A DNA stretch of 64,000 nt from Verrucomicrobia bacterium LW23 (GTDB taxonomy: Bacteria; Verrucomicrobiota; Verrucomicrobiia; Methylacidiphilales; UBA1321): the NCBI GenBank assembly GCA_003054695.1, contig QAZA01000010.1, positions 62,001-126,000 on the forward strand. The letters run 5' to 3'. This document shows, one piece after another, positions 36,914 through 47,120 of this stretch (position 1 is its first letter; each line of letters starts with the position of its first letter). Below the pieces are notes generated by a model. That model was not told where the DNA came from and ran no database searches. It saw nothing but the letters and a program-made list of their open reading frames with translations. The translations under genes and the position numbers were made by a program.

Positions 36914-37453
36914 AGGATTTGGGATTCTTGTGGGAATCAAATCGAAAGCGGTGGAGATGGCAATGCCCCCTGAGCACTTTGTGTGCCAATCCTTGGTCAC
37001 GGCTGTGCAACAGCCAGGAATCGGCCCGCTCACGGCGCTCCACCTTTGTAGGCTGCTTTCTATGCTTATGACCAGCGAAAGTTTGTGAAAATATCGCGGG
37101 CAGAGGAAGTTAAGCGGAATTTCCTTCCGTCGCCAACGGGTCGTTGATGTGCAATAAACACCTTTTGCAGCATCATCCATTTTATCGCAAAAATGGCAGA
37201 TAGTCGCGGAACCCCACGTCTTTGGCAGGCTTATGAAGACCGGCGATGCATGAATAGCGGTAATAATGTCGGCCGGTTTAAACAAATGTCCAACAACCGG
37301 GACCGCCCGCCCCTCCACAGCCACCGCTCATCCTTGCTCCCGACCGTTCGTCCCCGGCCGCACCCCATGGCCTTGCAGCCCTTGTGTAACTGCGTATACT
37401 GGGATTCACCACCGCCCCGCTCCTCGCGCACTCTCCCCCTCCTCCACTCACCC
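36914..37453. promoter_or_regulatory. Divergent spacer of 540 bp
   Basis: Upstream region of both DUF4912 and the 37454 gene. Frames entering from either side lose coding character here. No repeat, RNA gene or strong hairpin is seen. Confidence 0.35.
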
Positions 37454-37999
37454 ATGGCCACCATTCCCGACCAGTTCGACCTCGGCGTGCGACGCGCCCG
37501 GCTCGCTGCCGATCCCGACGAGCAAATGGAAATCCTGATGGGAGCTCTCCTGGCCCGCGCGGAGTGGTATTTCCTCAACATCGGCACCCGGCATGCGCCG
37601 GAGGCGGCGCGGGTGGATATGGACGACGGCCCCTACCTCCTGCTCTTCACAAGCCCGGATAAACTGCACAACCTCACCGATTTACGCAGGGGCTGCCGCG
37701 AGGACTACGAGAGCCCTGCGCCGATGCCCAACTTCTCCATCCCCTGCCTCAAGGCGGTGGACTACTGCCTGGGCCTGGGCGACGCAGCGCTCGCCGCCGC
37801 CCCCTCGGCCCCAGGCGGCGCGGCGGTCGTCCGCGGCCTGTTCATTAACCCGGGCGACTACGCGTTTGCTGTGCCGATGGAACGCTTTCGCCAGTATATT
37901 ACGGACTGGCGCGAACGCGGCGGCCACCTGGGCCAGGGCTTCCTCATCCCCAACACATCCACGGAAGAAGATGATTTTTACCAGGAGCACGGGCTGTAG
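37454..37999 (+). CDS. Hypothetical protein, possibly SseB-like
   Basis: 181 residues from the ATG at 37454; the frame extends further upstream, but composition there is not coding-like. The segment DGPYLLLFTSPDKLHNLTDL resembles the start of SseB-type domains, and PMERFRQYITDWRERGG ends a second helical part. I would not rely on the family label. There is no signal peptide or membrane segment. Confidence 0.55.
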   Translation: MATIPDQFDLGVRRARLAADPDEQMEILMGALLARAEWYFLNIGTRHAPEAARVDMDDGPYLLLFTSPDKLHNLTDLRRGCREDYESPAPMPNFSIPCLKAVDYCLGLGDAALAAAPSAPGGAAVVRGLFINPGDYAFAVPMERFRQYITDWRERGGHLGQGFLIPNTSTEEDDFYQEHGL

Positions 38000-38257
38000 G
38001 AGATAAGCCCGCCTAATCGCTCCCCCTCGCGGCACGACCCTTACATTGCATGACTTAACTTTCCCACCGCTTATATCTTCCCAAAGGATGCAACATTTGG
38101 GAACCCAATTGCGTCTAATCAGCTTATAAATCTGTTCCTTCGCCGCAATGCGAGGTGGGCACTGTTAAATCAGCGTTTTTATACATAAACGCTTGAAAAC
38201 TCAGAGCCCGCCTGCTAATCCGTTGCACAAATGCGTAAGAACACCGCCTGAACCCTT

Positions 38258-39181
38258 ATGAATCCGCTGCAGGAAGAAATCATCGCTCTCAAAAAAGCCA
38301 AGAACGCCGTGATCCTCGCCCACAACTACCAAAGCCGCGAAATCCAGGAAGTTGCGGACTACGTGGGCGACTCGCTCGGCCTCTCTTACCAGGCGCGCGA
38401 TGCCAGGGCGGACATGATCCTCTTTTGCGGCGTCCATTTCATGGCCGAGACGGCCAAAATCGTCAACCCCAACACCAAGGTGGTGCTGCCCGATCTCAAC
38501 GCCGGCTGCTCGCTGGCGGACTCGTGCGACGCGCCCTCGCTGGCGGCAATGAAAGCGCGCAACCCCAACACCTACGTCGTCGCCTACATTAATTGCACGG
38601 CGGAGGTCAAGGCCATCAGCGACGTTATCTGCACCTCGGGCAACGCGCTCAAAATCGTACAGCGCATTCCTAAGGAAAAGGACATCCTGTTCGTTCCGGA
38701 CCAGAACCTGGGCGAATGGGTGCAGGAGCAAACCGGCCGCCCCATGAAGATGTGGCAAGGCAACTGCTACGTCCACATCGAGTTTACTCACAACAGCATC
38801 ACCCGCATCCGCCGCGAGTACCCCGACGCGCCCGTCGTGGCCCACCCGGAGAGCTCGCGCGCCGTGCGCATGCTGGCGGACGAAGTGTGCTCGACCGAAA
38901 AGATGGTGCACTACTGCCGAGACAACCCGGCCGAAGCATTCATCATCGTCACCGAATCGGGCATGCTGCACCGCCTGCGCCGCGAGCTCCCGCACAAAAC
39001 TTTCATCCCCGGCCCCACCGAGCGCTGCGCCTGCGCGGACTGCCGCTACATGAAGATGAACACCCTGGAGAAAGTGCTGGAAGCGCTGGAGACCGGCGAA
39101 CCCGAGCTTGTGATGCCGCAAGATCTTCAACAAAAGGCACTTGCGCCGATTGAGCGGATGCTCGACTGGAGCCGCAACTAA
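38258..39181 (+). CDS. nadA: Quinolinate synthase A
   Basis: 307 residues. It condenses iminoaspartate with dihydroxyacetone phosphate to quinolinate in NAD biosynthesis, using a [4Fe-4S] cluster. Diagnostic stretches are ILAHNYQSREIQEVADYVGD, the first cluster Cys in LNAGCSLADSC, the second in GNCYVHIEF or the nearby VICTSGN region, HPESSRAVRMLAD, and the C-terminal Cys box ERCACADCRYMKMN. Length is normal. It is isolated, with no nadB or nadC beside it. A GC-rich hairpin follows the stop. Confidence 0.97.
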   Translation: MNPLQEEIIALKKAKNAVILAHNYQSREIQEVADYVGDSLGLSYQARDARADMILFCGVHFMAETAKIVNPNTKVVLPDLNAGCSLADSCDAPSLAAMKARNPNTYVVAYINCTAEVKAISDVICTSGNALKIVQRIPKEKDILFVPDQNLGEWVQEQTGRPMKMWQGNCYVHIEFTHNSITRIRREYPDAPVVAHPESSRAVRMLADEVCSTEKMVHYCRDNPAEAFIIVTESGMLHRLRRELPHKTFIPGPTERCACADCRYMKMNTLEKVLEALETGEPELVMPQDLQQKALAPIERMLDWSRN

Positions 39182-39203
39182 CCCGCGGCGGATATGCGCC
39201 CGG

Positions 39204-39224
39204 CCCCGCGCGCCCACCGCGGGG
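39204..39224 (+). terminator. Hairpin downstream of nadA
   Basis: A perfect 7-bp stem CCCCGCG/CGCGGGG with a 7-nt loop, 22 bases past the nadA stop. The following CGATTTCGCTT is only weakly T-rich, so it is a possible rather than certain terminator. Confidence 0.5.
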
Positions 39225-39298
39225 CGATTTCGCTTGGCCACGCGCCGGCACCTCCCTAACGTAGCCAACCCGGCCCCTCACCCCCCTCCCACCCAGCT

Positions 39299-41878
39299 GT
39301 GCCCTTGCCTCGATACATCCTCCAGCTTGCGATAGCGACCCTCCTCCTGGCCCTGGCCGCCGCCTCCGGTGTGGCGCAGGATCCCCAGGCACCGTCGTCG
39401 CCGCAGCTGGGGCCGACGCTCTACGATCCCCCCATCATTCCGCCGCCGCCCGAGGAAATCCCCGCCATGCCGCCGGATCCCAACGAGGGCTTCGACCCGA
39501 CCGTGCCGGCGCCGCAGTTTACGCCCCTTATCTCCGACGAGGAGGCGGCGGCCGCGGCGGCTCCCAGCGGCGAAAGCATCGAGATCCGCTCCGACGGCGA
39601 CATCAACGCCGACCCGGCGACCGGCCTTGCCGTGGTTACCGGCAACGTGCAAATCCGCGCTCGCGGCGACGAGATTTTTGCGGATTACGTGATGATAAAC
39701 AATAAGACGCGGGACTTGTATTGTCGCGGCAACGTGCGCATTTACACCGCAACCGATATTTATCGCGGCGAATCCATTGACTATAACTGGGATACAAAGG
39801 AGCGCAAAAGCCTCGACTTTCGCCTGGCGGGCGGGCCGATCCTCAGCTCCGGCCTCACCCTGCGCACGCTGCCGGAGAAGCCGAACGTGCAGCAGATTCG
39901 CAAGGGCGTTTTCTCCACGGAGAATGTGTATAGCCCCACGTTCCGCTTCAAGGCCAACACCGTTAATGTGTATGAGAATGAGAAGGTCGTTCTTCGCAAC
40001 GTCACCTTCTACATTGGCGATGTACCCTTTATGTGGCTGCCCGTTTATGTGCAGTCGCTGCGCAGCGATAAGGAGGGATACTCCTGGCTGCCCGGCTACT
40101 CGGATGCATTTGGCTATTTTCTGCTCAATCGCTACGGCATTATCCTGAATGACAAGTTCAGCATGATGCTTAATCTGGACTATCGCCAAAACCGCGGATT
40201 TGCGGGTGGCGTGAATGTCCAGTATGTAGGCAATCCCAAGGATACCAAAGACAAGTTCTTTGATTTTACCAGCTACGTTGCGCAGGATAACATTTACGAG
40301 CAGGACTTTGATCTAAGCTCCGATGCCGCCAATTATCGCTACGCCAATGTCAACAGTGCTACCCGTTTTGATGTATCGCTAAAGGGCCGCTCCTCCTACA
40401 TGCAGGACAGCTGGTACCTTACCGACATTAACGTGTGGAGCGATCCCTACGTAACGCTCGATTTTTTCCCCTCCCTCTACTCCCTTAACCGCGAGCCGGA
40501 TAACGTGGTGGAAGCCGTGCAGTATACACCTAACTGGACGGTAAACATGCTGGTGCGTATGCAGATCAACAGCTTTTTTGAGGCCGTTGAACGTAAGCCG
40601 GAAGTAAAGTGGGAGGCGAAGCGCGGCCGTTTGTTTGATACGCCCATTACGTATGAAGGCGAAACCGGCATGGTTAACTTTGAGCGCCGCTTTGCCAAGC
40701 TTGTGGATAATAACCCGCAGCGGACCGGCACTGGCTATAGCAACTTTCGTTACGATACGTTCCATCAGTTCCTCTATCCGCGCCAGTATTTCAACTTCCT
40801 TTCCTTCACGCCCCGTGTCGGCGTTCGCGGCACCTACTGGTCGGACAACAACCTGAACCTGAACGACTACGACTCCGAGGGAAACAAGGATACGGACGAC
40901 GCCGCGCGCTTTGTCTTTAACGCCGGGTTTGAGTCTTCATTCAAAGTCTCGCGTGCCTGGCCGGAGATCAAATCGCAACAGTTTGGTATTGATGGCATAC
41001 GCCATGTCTTCGAGCCCTTTACCAATGCGCAGTTCGTCTATACAACGCTGGATCCCGAAGACATCCGCGGTATGGACGATCGCCTGCCTTTTGCATCCAC
41101 AAGCCTGCCGTCCATCAACTTCCCCGCGTATAACACTATTGACGACATTCCCACCATGGGCGTAGTCCGTATGGGTATACGTAACAAGATTCAAACCAAG
41201 CGCGATGGCGCCAACTGGGATCTTATTGACTGGATGCTGGCGGTCGATTACGACTTCCGCAATAACTTCAGCTCCACGCAAAGCAATCTGCAATATCTTA
41301 CGGATGCGAATGTAAGGACGAGTTCTTCCCTGCTTGATGAGCGATCCAACAGCTCGCTGCGTAACCTTAGCAGTATTGTCAGCGACTTCCGTTTCCGCCC
41401 CGTTCCATGGGTAACGCTTAACTCCAAAGCGGCGTTTGATCCCACGCTGGGAACCATTACGCAGTTTGATACGGACCTTATCTTCATGCCCATGCGCGCT
41501 TTGCAGCTTGGCGTGGGTCATCGCTTTATTCAGGACAGCCTTCTCTATCCGGATTCCAATCTTTTCTCCATCAACGGCTTCTATCGTTTGAACGAGCACT
41601 GGCAGTTTTCCGGCAACCTGATTCTGGATACGGACGACAGTACAAACACCGTTACGACAACAAACGGCTCCACGCAAAAGCTGGATATGATCCGCTCGCA
41701 GCAATATAGCGTGCATCACGACATGTCGTCCTGGATTGTCTCGCTGACGCTCAAGCGTTCGCAGTCCAACGTCTATATCGATGGCGTGCCGCGCGACGAT
41801 ACGTCCGTATTCCTTACGTTTACACTCAAGGCCTTCCCCGGCGCCTCGCTCTCCACCTCCACATTTAACAGCAACTAA
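39299..41878 (+). CDS. lptD: LptD-like LPS-assembly outer-membrane protein
   Basis: 859 residues from a GTG at 39299. A signal peptide (LQLAIATLLLALAAASGVAQ) is followed by a Pro-rich linker and an OstA/LptA-like beta-jellyroll at about residues 100-230: SDGDINADPATGLAVVTGNV, then VYCRGN-type strands and DVPFMWLPVYVQSL. The rest alternates short amphipathic strands ending in an aromatic or Leu, as in a large beta-barrel, up to the C-terminal VFLTFTLKAFPGA. It inserts LPS into the outer leaflet. It implies a diderm with LPS. The GTG start and its GC-rich 117-bp upstream region give no clear Shine-Dalgarno. Confidence 0.85.
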   Translation: MPLPRYILQLAIATLLLALAAASGVAQDPQAPSSPQLGPTLYDPPIIPPPPEEIPAMPPDPNEGFDPTVPAPQFTPLISDEEAAAAAAPSGESIEIRSDGDINADPATGLAVVTGNVQIRARGDEIFADYVMINNKTRDLYCRGNVRIYTATDIYRGESIDYNWDTKERKSLDFRLAGGPILSSGLTLRTLPEKPNVQQIRKGVFSTENVYSPTFRFKANTVNVYENEKVVLRNVTFYIGDVPFMWLPVYVQSLRSDKEGYSWLPGYSDAFGYFLLNRYGIILNDKFSMMLNLDYRQNRGFAGGVNVQYVGNPKDTKDKFFDFTSYVAQDNIYEQDFDLSSDAANYRYANVNSATRFDVSLKGRSSYMQDSWYLTDINVWSDPYVTLDFFPSLYSLNREPDNVVEAVQYTPNWTVNMLVRMQINSFFEAVERKPEVKWEAKRGRLFDTPITYEGETGMVNFERRFAKLVDNNPQRTGTGYSNFRYDTFHQFLYPRQYFNFLSFTPRVGVRGTYWSDNNLNLNDYDSEGNKDTDDAARFVFNAGFESSFKVSRAWPEIKSQQFGIDGIRHVFEPFTNAQFVYTTLDPEDIRGMDDRLPFASTSLPSINFPAYNTIDDIPTMGVVRMGIRNKIQTKRDGANWDLIDWMLAVDYDFRNNFSSTQSNLQYLTDANVRTSSSLLDERSNSSLRNLSSIVSDFRFRPVPWVTLNSKAAFDPTLGTITQFDTDLIFMPMRALQLGVGHRFIQDSLLYPDSNLFSINGFYRLNEHWQFSGNLILDTDDSTNTVTTTNGSTQKLDMIRSQQYSVHHDMSSWIVSLTLKRSQSNVYIDGVPRDDTSVFLTFTLKAFPGASLSTSTFNSN

Positions 41879-42019
41879 GGGTCCGTGGGCGGAAAGGCGA
41901 GCGAACGCCTCGGATCGACAGTTTCGGGCGCATAAGTGGTGTTTTTCTACCACAAAGCGACTGCTTACACCAGTGTGATATGTGGAATTGCACCGCCGCT
42001 CTGTCTTATCTTGAGCGGC

Positions 42020-42841
42020 ATGAGCACCACCTTACAGGAACCGTCCGTTACATCGCACACCTCCGCCTCGGCCTCCGGCGCAACTTCCTCCGCGCGAAGC
42101 TTTTTTGAGGAGAATGGGTATTATCTCGCCAAAGGCGTTTTCTCACCCGAAGAGATGCGGGAGCTGGAAATCGACTTCGATCGCATCGTCGCGCAGATGA
42201 ACAGTTTTGGGGCGGAGAACGCGGTGTGGGGCGGCGAGGAGAGCGCGCGGGTGGGCTCCAAAAACACGGTTATCTACCACACGCACAATGTCCAGATTTA
42301 CTCCGCCGCCTGGCTGCGCGCCTTCATGAATCCGCGGTTTCTGGACGTGGTGCAGGAGCTGATCGGGCCGGATATCATCCTGCACCACAGCAAGTTGTTC
42401 CAAAAGCCCAGCGAAAAAGGCTCGCCGTTTCCCATGCATCAGGACTGGCCGTACTTCCCCACCATCAAGGACAAAATGATCGCCGGCATCATTCACGTCA
42501 CCCGCGCCACCGACGAGATGGGGTGCCTGCGCGTCTACCCGGGCTCGCACCGGCTGGGCCGGGTGGAGAACACCAACGGGCAGTCCCGCTCGGAGTTTCT
42601 GGATCAGTACCCGCTGGACGGCGCTGTGGCGCTGGAGGCGGAGCCGGGCGACATCGCCTTTTTCCACTACTTTACCCTGCATGGCAGCAAGCCCAACGTC
42701 TCCCCGCACATCCGCAAAACCGTGCTGACGCAGTTGCACCCCGGCGACGATCGCGTGGAGGAAGGCAACCGCCACCCCAACGCCCGCCTTGTGCTGCGCG
42801 GCTGGAACCACCATAGCCGCCGCGCGCTGGGCAACGAGTAG
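42020..42841 (+). CDS. Phytanoyl-CoA dioxygenase (PhyH) family protein
   Basis: 273 residues from the ATG at 42020. Fe(II)/2-oxoglutarate oxygenase ligands are visible: His140 and Asp142 in MHQDWPYF, His221 in TLHGSKPN, with Arg232 of HIRKTV placed to bind 2-oxoglutarate. The family also includes hydroxylases of secondary metabolites. The substrate is unknown. It converges on the P450 gene with a 22-bp gap; both are oxygenases, so a shared small-molecule pathway is possible. Confidence 0.9.
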   Translation: MSTTLQEPSVTSHTSASASGATSSARSFFEENGYYLAKGVFSPEEMRELEIDFDRIVAQMNSFGAENAVWGGEESARVGSKNTVIYHTHNVQIYSAAWLRAFMNPRFLDVVQELIGPDIILHHSKLFQKPSEKGSPFPMHQDWPYFPTIKDKMIAGIIHVTRATDEMGCLRVYPGSHRLGRVENTNGQSRSEFLDQYPLDGAVALEAEPGDIAFFHYFTLHGSKPNVSPHIRKTVLTQLHPGDDRVEEGNRHPNARLVLRGWNHHSRRALGNE

Positions 42842-42863
42842 CACTACTCCCCGCTCGCGTCAA

Positions 42864-44270
42864 TCAATCCACCCGCCGAAGCCTGACCCGTATGCCATTG
42901 CGCGGGCGCAGGGTAACGGCGGGCTGGAAGACGACGCGGTGCGAGGGGACAAGCTCCATCGTCCAGTGGCGGGCCAGTGTCGCCATCACCAGAATCAGCT
43001 CCATCCAGGCGAAGGACTCCCCGATGCACGCGCGCGGGCCGCCGCCGAAGGGAAAGTACGCGTAGCGCGGCAGCCTCTCGCGAAACTCCGGCGTCCAGCG
43101 GTCGGGCAGAAAGCGGTCCGGCTCCGGAAAGTAGCGTTCCTGCCGGTGCATCACCGCCTGCGTCATAAACACCGTGCTTCCACGCGCCAGGGTAACGCCG
43201 GGCAGGCCGGCAAGCTCCACATCCTGGGTCACGGAGCGCGCGAGGGTCCACGCGGGCGGGTAAAGGCGCATCGACTCCGTGAGGACGGCCTCGGTAAACG
43301 GCAGGCGGCGAGAGTCGGCCATGGTCGGCGCCGCGTCGCCCAGCACGGTGCGGATCTCCTCCCGCGTTCGCGCGGCAACATCGGGGTGCTGGGTCAGCAG
43401 GTACCAGGTCCAGCTCAGCGCGGCGGCGGTTGTCTCGTGGCCGGCCAAAAAGAGGGTGAGGACTTCGTCGCGCACCTGCTGGTCGGACATGCCGCTGCGG
43501 GTGCCGGCTTCGTCGTCTTCCTGGGAGGCCAGGAGCATGCTGAGCAAGTCGCCTTCGTCGCGGCCGATGAGGCGGCGTTCGGTAATGATGGCCAGCACCA
43601 TTTCGTCCAGCTCCCGCTTGGCGGCGCGGATGCGTTGCACGAGGGGCAGGGGCAGTTTAAAGATATACTCGATGCCGGGAATTTGCAGCAGCGGAAAGTG
43701 ATCCATCAGCAGGCCCAGCGAGTGGCTGACACGCTCGGCCAGGGCGGTGGTGTCGGAGTTAAACAGCGTTTTGCCGGCAATGCGCAGGGTCAGCCCCATC
43801 ATGTCGGCGGCGATATCGATCTCGGCGCCGTCCGTCCAGCGCGCCTGGTTCTCGTGGGCAAAGCGCACCATGCAGTCGGCGTAGGCCATGATGCGCTGCA
43901 TGTGGAAGGCGGGCTGCATGAGCCGGCGGTTGCGCGTGTGCTCCTCGTGCTCGCTGGTAAGCAGGCCGTTGCCCATAATGCGGCGCGCGGCTTTCAGGGC
44001 ACGGCTCTTTTCGAAGCACTTGTGCTGTTTCATCAGCACCTGGCCAATCAGGTCCGGATCACTCAACAGCGTAAACCGGCGCGGCCCGAAGCGGAAGGTG
44101 CCGACCGGCCCGCACTCCGCCGCCACATCGCGCAGAAACGTCATGGGGTTGCGCTGAAAGCGAAAGAGATGGCTGACGCTCCACCCCCGCAGCGCACGCG
44201 GGGCAAGCGGTGCTTTCGGACTGGCCGGCGATGGTGACTGCGATGGAGAGCCAGGAGGGAGCGAGGTCAT
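42864..44270 (-). CDS. Cytochrome P450
   Basis: 468 residues with all P450 hallmarks: I-helix LAGHETTAAALSW, ExxR as ESMRLYPP, and the heme loop FPFGGGPRACIGESFA with ligand Cys415. There is no N-terminal membrane anchor, so it is probably soluble. The AGHETTA/ESMRLYPP pattern resembles fatty-acid or terpenoid hydroxylases of the CYP4-like or CYP102-related bacterial groups, but the substrate is unclear. No ferredoxin or reductase gene is beside it. It is convergent with the PhyH gene. Confidence 0.95.
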   Translation of the reverse strand: MTSLPPGSPSQSPSPASPKAPLAPRALRGWSVSHLFRFQRNPMTFLRDVAAECGPVGTFRFGPRRFTLLSDPDLIGQVLMKQHKCFEKSRALKAARRIMGNGLLTSEHEEHTRNRRLMQPAFHMQRIMAYADCMVRFAHENQARWTDGAEIDIAADMMGLTLRIAGKTLFNSDTTALAERVSHSLGLLMDHFPLLQIPGIEYIFKLPLPLVQRIRAAKRELDEMVLAIITERRLIGRDEGDLLSMLLASQEDDEAGTRSGMSDQQVRDEVLTLFLAGHETTAAALSWTWYLLTQHPDVAARTREEIRTVLGDAAPTMADSRRLPFTEAVLTESMRLYPPAWTLARSVTQDVELAGLPGVTLARGSTVFMTQAVMHRQERYFPEPDRFLPDRWTPEFRERLPRYAYFPFGGGPRACIGESFAWMELILVMATLARHWTMELVPSHRVVFQPAVTLRPRNGIRVRLRRVD

Positions 44271-44414
44271 ACACAGATAGCGGACGCGTTGGGCGGGTGT
44301 GCGATTACATGCAATGTTGGGCCGGACGCAGGAATCTAGTGCATCTCACGTGTGATTTCACGAAAAAATCATTGCTATCGATCGCAACGGAACCGCAGAT
44401 GCTGCGGGCAAGGC

Positions 44415-46154
44415 CTACGTAAACGGACGGCGGGCGATGAGGCGGGAGACGGCGCGGGCGGGGCTGCGGATGAGGAGCTCGCGGAAGAAGGTCTCGGTGC
44501 TCATGGCGCGCGTTTCCTCCAGGCGGGTGACGAGGCACCATGCGACGTAAAAGATGATGGCGAAGGCGACGTAGACGATGCTGAACTTGTTCCAGTGCCA
44601 GTAGCCCCAGTTAACTTGGGTGTCCTTCATCAAATCCATCATCACGCCGCAAAACACGGGGGAGAGGCCGGCCATGGTGCTGTTGATGACGGCGTTGAGC
44701 GCGAAAAAGTGGCTGCGGCCCATGACAGGGACGGTCGCCATCAGCAAACGTACGTTGGCCAGGCCAAACAGGCTGTTGCCGACAGCGGAGGTGAAGATCT
44801 GGAACGCCAGCGTGCCATAGTTAAACGGCACTACGGCGGCCGAGATGAGCGCCCAGCCGATAAAATGCATGGTAAGCATCAGGCACGAGAACCACAGCAG
44901 CGGCTTGCTGCCGGTAACGTCCGCAATGCGCCCAAAATAGAGCAGGCACAAGGCTGCGCACACGCCGCCGCAGGCCGCGTTGCCCAGCAGAAAGCTGTCC
45001 GAAAGCAAAAACTTCTCCTTAAACAAGGGCACCCAAGCAAAACCGCCTGAGCTTAAGGCAGTTACGCATACAATGTTAAACAGCGTCAGCCGGAAAAACG
45101 GCTTGTAGTTCAGCATGGCGCGCCACGGCACGGGCTCGCCGCTGCTGCGCGCCTCGGGCGTAATCGGCACGTCGGGGATGCGCTGCAGGAAGACGAGGCT
45201 GACGGTGGCGGCGATGCCCGCGGCCAGAAAGATACCGCCGTACACAATCTTGCCCATCGCCTCGCCGTCCACGCGGTCGGAGAGATGCATGCCGCTGAGC
45301 ACGACCGAGGTGAGCGCCAGCGTGGCCACGCCGGCCAGGGAGGAGCTGAGCTGGTCTATCGAGATAAACCGCCCCCGCACGCCCTCCGGAACAAGCTGGG
45401 TAATCCACGGCAAAAAGCCTGCCGTTGAGATGCCGCGCGAGACGTTGAACCCGAACAAGAAGAACAGCATCAGGCACATGCGTGTGGTGTTATCGATAGC
45501 CGACGGAAGCCACGCGGTGGCCACCATGCCCAGGATCAATACGGTGCGCGTCGTCCACCCGCGCAGCACAAAAGTGCGATAGCCCACCTGCTCCACAATA
45601 CGCGCGGCGGGGATCTGCAATATCATGCATAGCGGCGGCAGGGCGGCGACAATGCCCAGGATCGTCTCCCGCGCGCCCAAGTGCTTGAAGAAGAGGAGCA
45701 TCGGCGTGGCGATAATGATCGACCACGAGATGGTGTTGAAGATCTGGAAGATGTACGCGTTGTGCACGCCCGCCGGCATCACGGCCACAGGCGCGGTGGC
45801 AAAGGGGCTGTCGTCCGTGGCGGGAACCTCGGTGGCGGGGAACGCAGGGCTTGACGTGGCGGAAGCCGATGCGGCCGCAGCTGTGGGGGTGCCGGACGGC
45901 GCATGCGACCCGCCCGGATGCACCGTGCTGGCCGCATACACGGGTGCCAGTACCGGCGTGGCGGCGGATGCGAGGGAGACGCTGGTCGGCGGCACCGCTG
46001 CCTGCTCCTCCGTGGGGGGCTGGAGGTGGAGCGGAGCGGCGGCGGGTGCGGGCGGCGGCGCCGAAGACGGTGACGAGCCGGATGCGTCGCCAGGAGACGG
46101 CGCGGGCGGCTGAGACGGGGACGACGGGTTGGGTTGAGAAGAGTTCAGGCTCAT
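44415..46154 (-). CDS. MFS transporter with long Pro/Ser/Ala-rich N-terminus
   Basis: 579 residues from the ATG at 46154. The first 130 or so residues are low-complexity Pro, Ser, Ala. Then come about 12 membrane segments starting at YIFQIFNTISWSIIIATPML. MFS-like turns such as RTVLILGMVATAWLP and GRIADVTGSKPLLW are present. The N-terminal tail is unusual for a permease. The C-terminal FFRELLIRSPARAVSRLIARRPF is basic. The substrate is unknown. It is 144 bp from the P450 gene on the same strand and may export or import a compound of that locus (inference). Confidence 0.82.
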   Translation of the reverse strand: MSLNSSQPNPSSPSQPPAPSPGDASGSSPSSAPPPAPAAAPLHLQPPTEEQAAVPPTSVSLASAATPVLAPVYAASTVHPGGSHAPSGTPTAAAASASATSSPAFPATEVPATDDSPFATAPVAVMPAGVHNAYIFQIFNTISWSIIIATPMLLFFKHLGARETILGIVAALPPLCMILQIPAARIVEQVGYRTFVLRGWTTRTVLILGMVATAWLPSAIDNTTRMCLMLFFLFGFNVSRGISTAGFLPWITQLVPEGVRGRFISIDQLSSSLAGVATLALTSVVLSGMHLSDRVDGEAMGKIVYGGIFLAAGIAATVSLVFLQRIPDVPITPEARSSGEPVPWRAMLNYKPFFRLTLFNIVCVTALSSGGFAWVPLFKEKFLLSDSFLLGNAACGGVCAALCLLYFGRIADVTGSKPLLWFSCLMLTMHFIGWALISAAVVPFNYGTLAFQIFTSAVGNSLFGLANVRLLMATVPVMGRSHFFALNAVINSTMAGLSPVFCGVMMDLMKDTQVNWGYWHWNKFSIVYVAFAIIFYVAWCLVTRLEETRAMSTETFFRELLIRSPARAVSRLIARRPFT

Positions 46155-46496
46155 GGCGGGGATGCCGGCGCCGCGATGGAAAAGGGCAGCACAGGCATGG
46201 CCGATCGCCGCCGCCCGCGGAAAGCGGGCAGCTGACAACCGGGCTCGGCAACACGAAGCTGACAGGAGGCGCGCCGCCGATGCGGACAGAGCGAACGCGG
46301 GACGTCAGGCGCATGCAGCCGGGCAGCCAGGCGGCTGGGCAGCGCATGCAGCCGGGCAAAGCGCCTGCAAATCCCGCGTTCTTCGGCCGACATCATTCCA
46401 GCAACGCCCTGCAATGTCAATGCAGTGGTGTGCCGGCAAGCGCCTGCTGCCAGGCGCTGCGGCTACGCAAACCACTGTGGTTGCAATATCTAATAC

Positions 46497-47120
46497 TTAA
46501 TCCGCCCCGGCGAGCTCCAGCCACTTCTGCGCTATCAGGCCATGACCGGCGGGGCTGGGGTGGACGCCATCGGGCAGCCAGTAGGGGAAGCCGGTGCCGG
46601 TGGCGGCGCTGGCAAACAGGCCATCCAGGGGCAGCAGCGGCAGGCGGCGCTCCCAGGCAAGGTCGCGCACGACGGTAATGCGGGGGTCCAGGTCCTCGCG
46701 CCACTTCGCGCGGTCGGCGGGCTGGGGCAGCAGAAAGGGCTCCAGCAGGACGGCGCGGGAGCCAGCGGCGGCCAGGCGATCCAGTATACGCGCGTAGGCG
46801 GCGCGGAAGGCGGGGATGGGCGACTCGATGCCGGAGTCGTACTTGCGCCAGGTGTCGTTGATGCCGATGAGGATGGAGACGAGCGTGGGCTTGAGGGCCA
46901 GCACGTCGGCCTCCAGCCGGTCTTCCAGGTCGTAAATGCGGTTGCCGCTGATGCCCTTGTTGGCGGTGTAGAGGTCGAACTGCGGGAATTTGGCTTTGAG
47001 GCGGGCGCCGATGAAGTGGGCGTAGCCATTGCCGAGGTGGGTTTCCTGTTCGCGATTGCGGCCGGCGTCAGTAATGCTGTCGCCGTAGAAGACGATGCGA
47101 TCTTGGGGTTGAATGAGCAT
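46497..47120 (-). CDS. SGNH/GDSL hydrolase
   Basis: 207 residues without a signal peptide. The four SGNH blocks are present: FYGDSITDAGRN (catalytic Ser), NKGISGNRIYDL (Gly), ILIGINDTW (Asn), and DGVHPSPAGH (catalytic Asp/His). It is an esterase or acetyl-esterase, resembling those acting on acetylated sugars (rhamnogalacturonan acetylesterase-like). The next gene leftward is the MFS transporter, 342 bp away. Confidence 0.93.
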   Translation of the reverse strand: MLIQPQDRIVFYGDSITDAGRNREQETHLGNGYAHFIGARLKAKFPQFDLYTANKGISGNRIYDLEDRLEADVLALKPTLVSILIGINDTWRKYDSGIESPIPAFRAAYARILDRLAAAGSRAVLLEPFLLPQPADRAKWREDLDPRITVVRDLAWERRLPLLPLDGLFASAATGTGFPYWLPDGVHPSPAGHGLIAQKWLELAGAD

